Positions 9,210 through 18,308 of a DNA stretch of 64,000 nucleotides are shown one piece after another. The stretch lies in contig CAJNDS010000358.1 in assembly GCA_905221605.1 (NCBI GenBank), positions 23,501 through 87,500 of the forward strand. The letters run 5' to 3'. This stretch comes from Symbiodinium natans. Lineage: Eukaryota; Sar; Dinophyceae; Suessiales; Symbiodiniaceae. The stretch's first letter is position 1, and every line of letters begins with the position of its first letter. The position numbers and the translations under genes are program-made. The notes beneath the pieces were generated by a model. It was not told the origin of the DNA, made no database searches, and worked only from the letters and a program-made list of their open reading frames with translations.

Positions 9210-10259
9210 GTGCGCCTCATCAGGACCGTTTCTTGGATTCTCCTTCGGTGGGTTTCCCAGTTATGTCATAATCCTTTTGCTGGAGTTAGGGTAGGGGAAG
9301 CAAGCCATCCTGGACCCCATGGAAAAAGGACCACTAACAGACTGCGAAAACTGCAGGGAACTGGCCTCACTAAAGCTTCTTTGAATGTCATAGTCGAAGC
9401 CGTCCTTACCGCCCTTGACAAAAGGCAAAGTAGTAGTGCAAACTGGAACAATGCTCCTATGGCACCTCAAGAAGAGGCCTGGCAGGAGCAGAATCCTCAC
9501 GCTTCAGGCTACACGGATCAAAGCTGGGATTGGTCATGTGAAGAATGTTCCCCCGAAAGAACCTCATGGCACAATTGGCAGGATCCTGACACAGGTTGGT
9601 GGGAGCCTGAAGTGTGGAAAACCTGGAATGGAACATGGGCAAGCGAGCCCAGTTGCAACGAGGAGCAGGCCCATGACGCCTGGCCCTTGAAATCGAATGG
9701 TACTCGTAGCGTTAAATGGAAACCAGATGACCATGCTGAGCCATCCATGCCTAATAAAAGCCGCAAACTGCATCACCAAGAGTTTCCCGCTCTTCCCCCA
9801 AAGCCTCGTGCCTCCCAAAAAGGAAGCAGGTTCGCTTGCAAAATCCTGCCTTCAGAATGGGATTCCGAAACTACACTCACCACGCTCCCGCAACTTCAGA
9901 AAAGTCTTGAAACCGGAGAGCCACCCAGCGGTAACCTCATCATCACGAGAGACCCGGATGCTCTAGAGGCTGTTCGTAATCTCGTTTCTGCTTTTGAGGT
10001 CACTGAGCAACTTGCACTTGCTGAGGTCGCTGAGGCCGATGCTGTCGGACCATCTCTTGCTGTATGGTGGACCAACACTAGAGATGTGAAACCTCAACGA
10101 GTCAAACTTAAAGTGCATCAGCTTACCGCTTCCATAGGCCCCGAGCCTAAAGTTCCGAACACCGTGTCTATTAAGCACAAGCCCAAAGTTGAGATGACTA
10201 CCCTGAGGCTCTTAGCCCCCCAGCACTACCGAAATCTTTCTTGGCCCAAATGGCTATGA
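9210..10259 (+). CDS. LINE N-terminal region with G-E-A-S-H-P-G-P motif
   Basis: 349 codons with a GTG start, so the true start is probably upstream. Early in the frame is V-R-V-G-E-A-S-H-P-G-P, reminiscent of the N-P-G-P core of 2A-like ribosome-skipping peptides seen in many LINEs, but with His for Asn and one extra residue. The rest is Trp/Gln/Glu-rich and then alpha/beta in look, with no recognised fold. After 10245 the sense frame continues one phase over (open through 10260-10348), so the stop at 10257-10259 is a frameshift artefact of this copy. Confidence 0.55.
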   Translation: MRLIRTVSWILLRWVSQLCHNPFAGVRVGEASHPGPHGKRTTNRLRKLQGTGLTKASLNVIVEAVLTALDKRQSSSANWNNAPMAPQEEAWQEQNPHASGYTDQSWDWSCEECSPERTSWHNWQDPDTGWWEPEVWKTWNGTWASEPSCNEEQAHDAWPLKSNGTRSVKWKPDDHAEPSMPNKSRKLHHQEFPALPPKPRASQKGSRFACKILPSEWDSETTLTTLPQLQKSLETGEPPSGNLIITRDPDALEAVRNLVSAFEVTEQLALAEVAEADAVGPSLAVWWTNTRDVKPQRVKLKVHQLTASIGPEPKVPNTVSIKHKPKVEMTTLRLLAPQHYRNLSWPKWL

Positions 10260-10347
10260 CACGCCGTCATCTGTCATACAGTGCTGTGCTCGTTACCTCA
10301 ACTGTTCGGTTAGTCAGCTGACCGGAGGGAAATGGGAGACCCTTGAA

Positions 10348-11478
10348 ATGCCCAAAGGCCCCTGCCTTGTTGGTCATCTTCGTGTCCCCCTTAGCCTTGG
10401 CCAGAAAGCCATCAAATGCAGTGGAAAGCAAGCTTTGTTTGCCACCTTGGTTTCTAAAAGTTCCGCTCGAGATCCTGTTGCATGGCTGTACCGGGACAGG
10501 GAAACACAGGATGAGGAACACTTTAGAGTTGCCTGGGCTGCTGCTGAGGCGCAAGGACTCCCGCTAGCCTTACGACAGTCCAAAAACGAAGACATTGGAG
10601 TGGTCCGAGGAGAACAAACCGAAGACGACAGGCCCAGGCACTTCGTGATGCATGGAGTCCCAGTGTCCTGGGACTCGTCTGACGTTGCTGACTTTCTGGC
10701 TTCTGTCAAATGGATGGGTTGTGAAGTACGGAGCTGGACAAAGGGTGCTTATCCTGAATGGATTTTCAAAGGTAGATCCCCCCATGGACACCAAGAGGAA
10801 TCGTGGTCGTATTCTGATATAGACTGTTGCCTCACCATTGTCCCTGAGAGACGTACCAAAAAGAAGCCTGTGTATTCCACGGCTGTCAAAGGCCCCAAAA
10901 AGAAATGGGTTGATCGTGTTGACCATGATGGATCTGACGGTCACAAAAATGGGGTTGCGAGTACTCAACTTGATAGTAGCGGTGACGAAGATATCGATCT
11001 CACACACACTGGTGCTACCAAAATTGAGAGGAACCAAGAAAGGTCTCGCTCGCCAAGCAAAGACCGCAAAGCCGCCAAGAACAAGAGTGACGGCAGCAGC
11101 GCTCCTAAGACTCCTGACGAGTTGTTGTTGCAGCAAGTTGGACCTTGGAGATTCACTGAGGCAGGTGGCAACGGCGACTGTGGCTTTCGTGCTGCTGTTG
11201 TCGCATTACAGGTCAACCAACGAAAGCCTGAACTCAGCTCTGATGAGCTTACACGCCAGGCTTCGTCATTAAGACTCTTATCTGCTAATCACATTGCAAA
11301 ACACAAAGACTCCTATGCGCAACACTGGGCGGTTGATGCCAACGAAGACGAAGCTGCTTGGGGTGGCAATGCGCCTCCGGAATCTTTTCAGAGCTACCTT
11401 CAAATGATCGCACGCAGGGAAACATGGATTGACGAATTCTTGATCCAAGGTTTAGCCGAGCGACTGGGAGTGCCATGA
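10348..11478 (+). CDS. LINE segment with OTU-type deubiquitinase domain, N-terminal part
   Basis: 376 codons; the frame is in fact open from about 10247. The first 250 residues are unassigned and end in a Ser/Arg/Lys-rich linker. Residues 265-376 are OTU-like: G-G-N-G-D277-C278-G-F-R-A matches the catalytic D-G-N-C-x-F-R-A loop with C278 as nucleophile. A W-I-D-E-F-L-I-Q-G-L-A-E-R-L helix follows, as in OTU enzymes. The domain is cut by TGA 11476-11478 after L-G-V-P and continues in the same phase with V-I-W-Y. OTU enzymes are cysteine proteases that cleave ubiquitin linkages. Their role in a retroelement is unknown. Confidence 0.75.
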   Translation: MPKGPCLVGHLRVPLSLGQKAIKCSGKQALFATLVSKSSARDPVAWLYRDRETQDEEHFRVAWAAAEAQGLPLALRQSKNEDIGVVRGEQTEDDRPRHFVMHGVPVSWDSSDVADFLASVKWMGCEVRSWTKGAYPEWIFKGRSPHGHQEESWSYSDIDCCLTIVPERRTKKKPVYSTAVKGPKKKWVDRVDHDGSDGHKNGVASTQLDSSGDEDIDLTHTGATKIERNQERSRSPSKDRKAAKNKSDGSSAPKTPDELLLQQVGPWRFTEAGGNGDCGFRAAVVALQVNQRKPELSSDELTRQASSLRLLSANHIAKHKDSYAQHWAVDANEDEAAWGGNAPPESFQSYLQMIARRETWIDEFLIQGLAERLGVP

Positions 11479-11802
11479 GTGATTTGGTATATCCACCCCA
11501 CACAAGCTACTTGGCTCCGTGCAGTGTACGGACCATGGTGGCGCGAAGAGGTTGCTCAGACGACCAAGAAACAGAGGCCTCTTGTCTTGGCCTTAAAGGA
11601 CAAGCACTATCGTGCCTTGGTACCTGACTCTCTTGAGGAACCAATCCCAGAATCTTGGCTCATCAGGGCAGTGCCTCGGGAGCGTGGAGCCCTTAAGGGG
11701 GCCGGCCCTAAGTCCAAGGCTCTGTCGATATGTTCTGCGACGCCCATGAAGAGTGGCAAAGGGCTCAGTCTTGCTAGCTGCACGCCTCGCAAGACCTCCT
11801 AA
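11479..11802 (+). CDS. OTU-type domain, C-terminal part after an in-frame TGA
   Basis: It continues the phase of the preceding frame directly after TGA 11476-11478. I-W-Y-I-H-P is followed by a segment ending V-L-A-L-K-D-K-H-Y-R-A-L. This fits the OTU histidine box, with His encoded at 11605-11607. A basic linker follows, and the sense frame then shifts into the next ORF near 11760-11800. Cys and His boxes on both sides of one stop codon indicate a once-intact domain. Confidence 0.7.
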   Translation: MIWYIHPTQATWLRAVYGPWWREEVAQTTKKQRPLVLALKDKHYRALVPDSLEEPIPESWLIRAVPRERGALKGAGPKSKALSICSATPMKSGKGLSLASCTPRKTS

Positions 11803-14572
11803 ACCCTCTGTCCCCAAGGCCAGAAGCTTGGAAATCCCTGAAAGAACCCCTTGCAAAATGGGCTCAGGCGCTCTGTCAATTGCTGAACAGACCCCGAAAC
11901 CTGAGAAAAGCGAAGGTGGAACCACGCAAGCTCGTAACCAGAGCTTCTGTAGCATGTACTCAGGAACGAAACGAAAAGCTGAGTCTCAAAATGGTGAGAA
12001 GCATCTCAAGCCCGGTAAAAAGCTTCCCCCTGTGCCCAAATTCCACAATGACCCTAGGATCAAAACTGGAGAAAAAGACGGTGTTCATGTCTTTCTGTGG
12101 AGATGCCCGATTTGTGCTGCCGAAAAGAAGGGTCCCTGGAAAAACATTTGCACCATGAGATGGTATCATTGGAAAACTCACCACAAACATGTCCCGTATG
12201 AACAATTCCTTATAAAGCCCCGAGGAGCGCCGAACCCTGCTCCGTCTGCACTGCTGCCTAAGGATCAGAGGGCATTTGACTGTCCGTGCTGTGACGTTGG
12301 ACTTCCAGCTCTGGAAACGACGCACATGATGACCAAAGCCATTTCCAAGCATAGGAGAGAATGTCATCCCAAAATCAAGACGTCTAAATGGATGTCGTTG
12401 ATGTGTTCGGCTAGGTTTAAAGGCAAAAAGCAACCGCATGTTAGTGCTGCTGCGACTAAAAGGCATGACAAAGCCAGAAAAAAGAGGTTCAAAACACACA
12501 AACCGGTTGAGCTTGACCTTTCTGACCAATACGACAACATGCCAAAAGGTGAAAGCCGACAGTGGTGGTGTAGTGAATGCCTTCAAGTTCTTGCTGGTTA
12601 TGGTACCAACTACAACAGAAAGCTCCTCACGTGTGCCCAGGCAAAAAAGGACCCCAGAGGCCCCCGTAGAGTCAAGCTTGCGTGGAAACTTGTGCTTGAA
12701 CGAGACCATGAACACAAACTTCAAGGAGCTGCCAGTAAATGGGTTCGCTCCATTGTCAGTTCTAGAAAAGATAGCTCTGGTAGCAAAGAGCCCCAACACA
12801 ACAAGGCCCATGCTACTTTCAAAAAGAAAAAGCTGGTCTGGGATGGAATCGAGCCGCTCCCTGGCCCTTCTCATACGAGGCGCGTGAATACCGCTACAGC
12901 CAACACCTTAATCTGGACGATCAATGTTGGAGGAGCCCGTGGAGCCTGGCACGTGGTTAACCACTTGCTTGATGGTGGACCTCCCATCCTTCTCCTTCAA
13001 GAAGTTGCTTTGCCCAAAGAAGAGGCCGTGGGATACTCTGCGGCGGCCTTAAAAAAGGGGTATCACTGCTACTATTCAGGCTGCGTGCAAACCAGTCGTC
13101 GACCTCATGGAGGCTCCCTGGTCTTGGTAAAAAAGGGTTTCAAGTCGTCCCCGGCTTGGAACTTTGTTTCCACTGAAGGTGCTGTGCAAGCGGTATGGAT
13201 CAGTGGAACTCTTGTGTGCTCTGTCTATCTGGCACCAGTTCCGGGTAATTGGCAAGTTGCTGACGAGACTGCTGCCACGTTGTTGTCACTCCCGCAAGAA
13301 CAGCAATGGATACTGGGGGGGGATTTCAATTGCCTTCCTAGTGTTAACCCATTTCACTCAAACCTCGTCGGAGTTTGCTGTGAAATCCAGAGTCCCGATG
13401 GGCCCACGAGATGGTCGAGCGATAGGTGTATCGACTACTTCTGCAGTAACCAGAGGCTTACCCAGGTTTGCACCCTTGCCCACAAAGTGTCGGATCACAA
13501 AATTGTCTCTGCGTCTTGGCAAAAGCGCTTGAAACATACTGAGGATTTCGTGGTTCAGACCCCGCCAGTGTTGCCAAAATGTTCTGACGAGCAACAGGAC
13601 AGCTTCACTAAGGCAGTTGATGAGGCATGGAGTGAAGAGAGTTCAGCCCTCCCCTGCGATGGAAGCGTGGACCTTAAGTGGGAAGCCCTTAACAAAGCCC
13701 TCTACAAAACACTGCTCAGTGCCCATGAAAAGTGTAACAACGACCAAGGTCAGAACTTGCGTCTTAGGAAATTTGCTAAAGGCAAACCGACCAAACCTGT
13801 TGTCAAGCGTAGGCATGTTGCTCACAGACCACCTGCTGGGCATTTCACTTCGTTTCAACAACGGGCCATTCGAAACCTGCTGGGAAGAATGATGGAATAT
13901 AGGCAAAGGCACAGCTCCGAACAAAGCTCTATCTCTTCTAGGCACCAAACCCAGAAACTTTGGGAAAAAATCATCAGGGCTCCTGACTATGACCAACATT
14001 CGAGCCTCACGGAAAACATCCAAAAACTCGAAAAGAAGCTTGAGCAATGTGTTCAAGAAGAAAACAGTAACAGATTGCAAAGGTGGCGAGCCAGGACTGC
14101 TGAGGACCACCATGCCTTCCGTTGGTTGCGTAAACAAGCTACTGAAACTACCCATGCCATTGCAATGTCCAAGGATGACACGGTTGCTGATAGTGTGCAG
14201 ATGGCGCTTCGCAAGCTCCAATCCTTTTGGAAAAAGGTGTGGGACAGACCTCAGCTTGACAGGCAAGCCGTCTGGAATGAAATGGTCAGGCACTTACCCC
14301 CAGCTGTCCACTCGAGACGATGGGCTCCTGTTTCCGGACAGGACCTCAAGCGTGCCGCCCTGAACTGCAAAGGCTCTGCTGCTGGCCTAGATGGCTGGAC
14401 TACCGAAGAGCTATTGCACTTCTCAGACAAGATGTGGCAGGAACTTGCCCAGTTCTACCTGGAATGCGAAAACTGTAGTCGTGTACCGGAAGCTTGGAGA
14501 CAAATCCGTCAAGTTCACCTAGGGAAGGGTAAACCTAGAGAGTCGAACGGTAGCATGCTTGCTCCAGCCTGA
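11753..14572 (+). CDS. LINE polyprotein: zinc fingers, 2A-like motif, APE endonuclease, RT N-terminus
   Basis: 939 codons, GTG start. Residues about 115-330 hold zinc-finger-like clusters (C-P-I-C with H-x3-H; C-P-C-C with H-x4-C-H; C-S-E-C). At about residue 363 is D-G-I-E-P-L-P-G-P, a near match to the 2A core E-x-N-P-G-P with Leu for Asn, immediately before the endonuclease. Residues about 384-600 are an exonuclease-endon-phosphatase domain: W-T-I-N-V-G-G, L-Q-E-V, G-G-D-F-N-C and S-D-H-K-I-V. This is the APE-type nuclease that nicks target DNA in LINE integration. A coiled, basic linker and the RT fingers (S-A-A-G-L-D-G-W, I-R-Q-V-H-L-G-K-G-K) follow. The frame is lost near 14565, just before the RT R-P-I region. 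Confidence 0.85.
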   Translation: MAKGSVLLAARLARPPKPSVPKARSLEIPERTPCKMGSGALSIAEQTPKPEKSEGGTTQARNQSFCSMYSGTKRKAESQNGEKHLKPGKKLPPVPKFHNDPRIKTGEKDGVHVFLWRCPICAAEKKGPWKNICTMRWYHWKTHHKHVPYEQFLIKPRGAPNPAPSALLPKDQRAFDCPCCDVGLPALETTHMMTKAISKHRRECHPKIKTSKWMSLMCSARFKGKKQPHVSAAATKRHDKARKKRFKTHKPVELDLSDQYDNMPKGESRQWWCSECLQVLAGYGTNYNRKLLTCAQAKKDPRGPRRVKLAWKLVLERDHEHKLQGAASKWVRSIVSSRKDSSGSKEPQHNKAHATFKKKKLVWDGIEPLPGPSHTRRVNTATANTLIWTINVGGARGAWHVVNHLLDGGPPILLLQEVALPKEEAVGYSAAALKKGYHCYYSGCVQTSRRPHGGSLVLVKKGFKSSPAWNFVSTEGAVQAVWISGTLVCSVYLAPVPGNWQVADETAATLLSLPQEQQWILGGDFNCLPSVNPFHSNLVGVCCEIQSPDGPTRWSSDRCIDYFCSNQRLTQVCTLAHKVSDHKIVSASWQKRLKHTEDFVVQTPPVLPKCSDEQQDSFTKAVDEAWSEESSALPCDGSVDLKWEALNKALYKTLLSAHEKCNNDQGQNLRLRKFAKGKPTKPVVKRRHVAHRPPAGHFTSFQQRAIRNLLGRMMEYRQRHSSEQSSISSRHQTQKLWEKIIRAPDYDQHSSLTENIQKLEKKLEQCVQEENSNRLQRWRARTAEDHHAFRWLRKQATETTHAIAMSKDDTVADSVQMALRKLQSFWKKVWDRPQLDRQAVWNEMVRHLPPAVHSRRWAPVSGQDLKRAALNCKGSAAGLDGWTTEELLHFSDKMWQELAQFYLECENCSRVPEAWRQIRQVHLGKGKPRESNGSMLAPA

Positions 14573-14637
14573 TTTGGCGTGTTTGCTGCAAAGCCAGATA
14601 TGGACACAAAGACACCCAGGCTTGGCTTAAGCATGCT

Positions 14638-16179
14638 ATGCCTAACTACGTGTATGGAGGAATACCTGGTAGGGGGACTCAGGATGCTATAGGCCCGCTG
14701 CTCTACCAAACCCATAGGTATTGGTACGTTGGGACGTTAGACCTTGAAAAGGCGTTCGACCATGCTGACCCTAAGTTGGCTACCGCTGTCATGAAACACT
14801 GCGGTCTTGATCCCCGAATTGCTGACATGTTGTGTCACAATTGGACCAATCAGTGTAGATGGCTTCAGCTGCTTGATCAAACGATCCCCGAAAGCACTTC
14901 AGTCAACAACTCTCTTCCACAGGGAGATTCTTGGTCGATGGCAGCCATGAGTTTCCTTTTGTTGCCTGCAGCAAGGAACATCCAGGCCAGCAGCCCTGGA
15001 GTGCAGCAAACTATCTTTGCAGACGATAGAAGCTTTGCCTGTAAGACCGCAACGCAGCTTGCTACCGTCTCTAGGAAGTGGGGAGCTTGGATGCAGTATC
15101 TTGGTCTCCGTGAAAATGAAGTTAAGGCGCAATACTTTCACCCAACTATCAGGGGCCGAAGGGCTTTGGTTTCAGTGGGCCTTCCTCCACAAACCATCAG
15201 TGATTCCATCCAGGTCCTAGGATTCACCTTTCAAGGGGCTCAAGCTAGAAAGGCTGGTGACCACGAAAAAAAGCGTCTCAGGGAGGCAAAGGATAGGGCT
15301 CGCAAGTGCCGCTGTCTTCCTGGCTCCCTGGACAGAAAAATCCGAATTGCTCAGTACAGTGCTGTCCCCAAAATCATGTGGGGTTGGATTTGCAGGAGGC
15401 CCTCCTTGTCCGACGTGCAACCATGGGAGGCTGTTTGCAAGGTGCTTCTTAAAACTCCCAAAACTGCCAGTGTTCATTTGGCTAAGATCCTCAAAGGACA
15501 CAGATGGGATGTCAGGTTCATGGCCACTTGTGAAGTCATGTCTGTTATGCATAGGTTCGTCAGGACCTCCGGTACGGTGCTTGAGCCCTGGAGACGTGCC
15601 AAGTCGGGGTGGGTTGGTGCCTTACGTCGTGGCATGCGTGACATGGGTTGGTCTGAAACTCTTCGACCCTGGTCATGGAAACACGTCCCTCTCAATGCCA
15701 ATATCTCGCTGCTGGATGGTGAAAGGGGCTGGACGCGTAACTTACCTCAAATTCAGCATATCCTTCGTGAATCCTGGAGGCACACCTGTTTTGGCAAGTG
15801 GCTTAACCAGGGTAGGATCGACTCTGGGAGGTGTCGGGGCCTCGTCTATGATCCAAAACGCCTCAAGCTTCTGCAGAAGAAGCAGCTCAGTTCACATGAG
15901 TTTGCTGTGCTCTCTGGAGCATCTGTTTCCCCTGCCAAATTCAAAGTGATGAATCCCAGAAGTGTGTTAGGGTGTCCATACTGTGGTTGCCCGCCGGAGC
16001 AAGCGACCTGGGACCACTGTACATGGGAATGTCGAATGGCCCCTCGGCCTCCTGAAATAACAGCTGCATCTTGTGGTGATGCTCTGCTGTCGCGACTTGG
16101 TTGGCCCACGGCCAGACGTGGAGCCAATTCTCATGACAGCAAGGTGCTGGCTGGCCGAAGTTCGTGCGACGACACTTAG
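14638..16179 (+). CDS. LINE reverse transcriptase palm/thumb and C-terminal domain
   Basis: 513 codons from ATG 14638, but the phase is open from about 14563 and joins naturally to the preceding frame. RT motif A is T-L-D-L-E-K-A-F-D, motif B is Q-G-D-S-W-S-M, and motif C is F-A-D-D. The motif order and the lack of RNase H fit non-LTR elements. Near the end a C-P-Y-C-G-C ... H-C-T-W-E-C cluster resembles the C-terminal zinc knuckle of many LINE proteins. Confidence 0.85.
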   Translation: MPNYVYGGIPGRGTQDAIGPLLYQTHRYWYVGTLDLEKAFDHADPKLATAVMKHCGLDPRIADMLCHNWTNQCRWLQLLDQTIPESTSVNNSLPQGDSWSMAAMSFLLLPAARNIQASSPGVQQTIFADDRSFACKTATQLATVSRKWGAWMQYLGLRENEVKAQYFHPTIRGRRALVSVGLPPQTISDSIQVLGFTFQGAQARKAGDHEKKRLREAKDRARKCRCLPGSLDRKIRIAQYSAVPKIMWGWICRRPSLSDVQPWEAVCKVLLKTPKTASVHLAKILKGHRWDVRFMATCEVMSVMHRFVRTSGTVLEPWRRAKSGWVGALRRGMRDMGWSETLRPWSWKHVPLNANISLLDGERGWTRNLPQIQHILRESWRHTCFGKWLNQGRIDSGRCRGLVYDPKRLKLLQKKQLSSHEFAVLSGASVSPAKFKVMNPRSVLGCPYCGCPPEQATWDHCTWECRMAPRPPEITAASCGDALLSRLGWPTARRGANSHDSKVLAGRSSCDDT

Positions 16180-17423
16180 GATTCGCAGGCCGTAGAAACC
16201 TGCTTGTTGATGCTGAGGCATGCCTAATGGGCTCCGCAACATGGGCTCTTGAGCATTTTGCTCTGCCCTTGCTTTCTTCTTTTCTTGTCAGGGCTTTTGT
16301 GGCTTTGTCCCCTTGTCGTCCCTGTCCAACCTCAATCACCTGATTTGTTGACTCAACTAAGGACGGTCTCGTCTCACCAACAGCTAAGGACATGGCCTTG
16401 CTTTCTTTCTTTCCCTTGTTGGCGCCTTTGGCGCCTTCGCCGGGCATGGCCCGTTTCCTCGTGGATTCGGTCTACGTCCTCGTCTACAGATTCTTTTTGG
16501 TGTGTGTTTGCTTTAGTTTTCGCACCTGCTGTGTTTCACCTCTAGTGTTGAGACCCACAAGAACGGCCTACTGCGCTGCTGATGTAGTAAAGAGGCGTCG
16601 GTTCAAAAAAAAAATCCCTTCCTCAGGCGCCGATTGGCACAGCACCACTAGAAGCTCAAGGATGGAGATCCCCAACCCAAGCCCAAACCCAAAACCAAAC
16701 CCTAAACCCCAAACCCTAAACCCTGAACGCTGAACCCTGAATCCTAAACCCTGCTAGCTTGCACTTGACGCAACTCCTAGGTTTCAGTGAAAGAACCCTA
16801 ACACCCCATCCCAAAACCGAAGGCTTGACCTAAATACGAACCGCGAAACCCTAAAAACCCGAAATCCTCAGCCTCAAGCCCGAAACCCGACACCCGAGCC
16901 CTAAATCTCAACCCTGAACCCTGGCTCTCGTGGTCATCGCATGCCGAAAAACCAGAATTTGCAATCTCAACCCATGCCAAAATGTCAGCGTCAGAACCCC
17001 TCCACGCGACCTTTAACCCAACACGCTCACCCTTAAACCCCTCCACCCTACCCCCTAAACAACGTTAAACTACCCAAGTTTGAGTCGCCAACAATGTAAC
17101 TTGTCTGGGCTGCATCGCACAGTCGAACATTTCTTGCTCAAGTCCCTCGCCAGAATTTCTTGTAGAGTCATAATGAGGATGCCCCACGCAAGAGCCACAG
17201 ACCCGAAACCTAACCCCTGAACTCAAAAGCCCTGCTGTCCTGACGTGAGTTCAATTCTCCTTCTCCATGAGCATAAGTGCAAGCCTCCCACACCATTTGT
17301 TATTGGCCGTTGATGACATTCTTGACTGGGTCTTCACTGGATTCTGGGCTGAATCGACATTCATGGTTTGAATGTCACGCAATAGGCATGTTTGATAGGT
17401 TCGGCTATGACATCATCCACTTC
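16180..17423 (+). other. Intergenic, with degenerate telomeric-type repeats 16,666-17,060
   Basis: No gene was recognised. From about 16666 the sequence is rich in AACCCTAAACCCC-like words (CCCTAAA, CCCGAAA, CCCTGAA), heavily degenerate. This is the only telomeric-type patch in the first 38 kb. The Copia element inserted just downstream. Confidence 0.6.
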
Positions 17424-17428
17424 AATGT
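17424..17428. other. Target-site duplication AATGT (left)
   Basis: AATGT directly precedes the 5' LTR and recurs directly after the 3' LTR at 25244-25248. A 5-bp duplication is standard for Copia integrases. Confidence 0.9.
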
Positions 17429-17555
17429 TGCAAAAGGTGAAAGTACAGTAGCACACCCCTGTTTTACCCCAAAGTGATTTTACTTGTGCACATCATGTTT
17501 TCCATCGAGTGTGCAATGACACAGGCGCTTTTGCTTGGAGTGGAAAAGTTTCGTA
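17429..17555 (+). repeat. 5' LTR (127 bp)
   Basis: Starts TGCAAAAGGTG and ends GTTTCGTA, so the termini are TG...TA rather than TG...CA. Identical by eye to 25117-25243. Confidence 0.93.
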
Positions 17556-17571
17556 TGGTAGCGGAGCTGTG
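17556..17571 (+). promoter_or_regulatory. Primer-binding site
   Basis: TGGTAGCGGAGCTGTG begins immediately after the 5' LTR. TGGTAGCxGAG is the usual complement of the initiator-tRNA-Met 3' end (one mismatch from TGGTAGCAGAG), the common Copia primer. Confidence 0.7.
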
Positions 17572-17673
17572 AAGGTCCACCCTTGGGTACCTGAGCTCCG
17601 GGAAAGAGGCCTGGACCCTAGCCTCGACAGTAGGGCAGGCAGTGCCCCAGCTGTAGGTTTGTGCCTTTGAGGG

Positions 17674-18300
17674 TTGGATCCTCTTCATAGCTTCCTTTGT
17701 GCCTGGGCTGCTGGAGGCGGCCTAGTGGGGTGCAGACGGGCAGCTGGGCGGCCAGAACCTCCTTGTCTTTTACCACCGCGCTGTGGCACGACGGCGACGT
17801 GGGGCGGTTTGGAAGAAGCAAAGCAGAAGCTACGTGAGTTTTACTTTGAGCAGCTCTTGTTGCGACCGAAGCCGGAGAATCGAACCCAGAAAGGTTGGCA
17901 GAACATCCTGGAGTCAGCTCGCTTGAGTTTGGAGCCCAAGCTGGATAGACTGAGCAGGATCGAGGACGTTTTCGCTTTGGCTGAAAAGTGTTTGAACAAG
18001 AACCCGAGCATCTTGGAAGATTTTCGGTTCATCGCAACAGAGAACGTGTGCCGTGAAGCTGTAGAGTGGAGTGCTCAAGAGAACTTTGTGCACGCGACTG
18101 AAGAGGGCAAGACGTTTGAGCGTGACCTGGAGATCTTGTCTAGGTTGGACCAAGGCAAGAACACCGGAGCGAACGTGTTCGAGCAGTCGCTGGAGCCTCA
18201 AAGTGAACCACTTGACCTGACCGAGACCAGTGAGCCACCACCAAAGAGGCTGAAGTTCGAGGTGGCATTGAAGCAGTCTGAGGGTTCCGTTGAGCTTTGA
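17674..18300 (+). CDS. Leader ORF (ORF0) of the Copia element
   Basis: 208 codons in a phase different from gag, ending TGA 18298-18300, eight bases before the gag ATG. The first codon is TTG and the frame contains no ATG at all, so translation would need a non-AUG start or splicing. From residue 45 on the product is charged and strongly helical, with a P-P-P-K-R-L-K basic patch near its end that could serve as a nuclear signal. No family is recognised. It may be a real accessory protein or a misread leader; clean coding character over 150 codons favours the former. Confidence 0.45.
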   Translation: MDPLHSFLCAWAAGGGLVGCRRAAGRPEPPCLLPPRCGTTATWGGLEEAKQKLREFYFEQLLLRPKPENRTQKGWQNILESARLSLEPKLDRLSRIEDVFALAEKCLNKNPSILEDFRFIATENVCREAVEWSAQENFVHATEEGKTFERDLEILSRLDQGKNTGANVFEQSLEPQSEPLDLTETSEPPPKRLKFEVALKQSEGSVEL

Positions 18301-18308
18301 TTGCAGTC

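Larger units (their letters stand above)
9210..16179 (+). mobile_element. Decayed non-LTR retrotransposon (LINE) with OTU protease, APE endonuclease and RT
   Basis: Five overlapping or abutting frames on one strand read as one original polyprotein. The order is N-terminal region (9210-10259), OTU domain (10348-11802), zinc fingers, 2A-like motif, endonuclease and RT start (11753-14572), and RT remainder plus C-terminal domain (14638-16179). The frame changes near 10245, 11760-11800 and 14565, and a TGA interrupts at 11476-11478. The copy cannot make the full protein without recoding. Exact 5' and 3' ends, target-site duplication and tail were not found. Confidence 0.8.
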
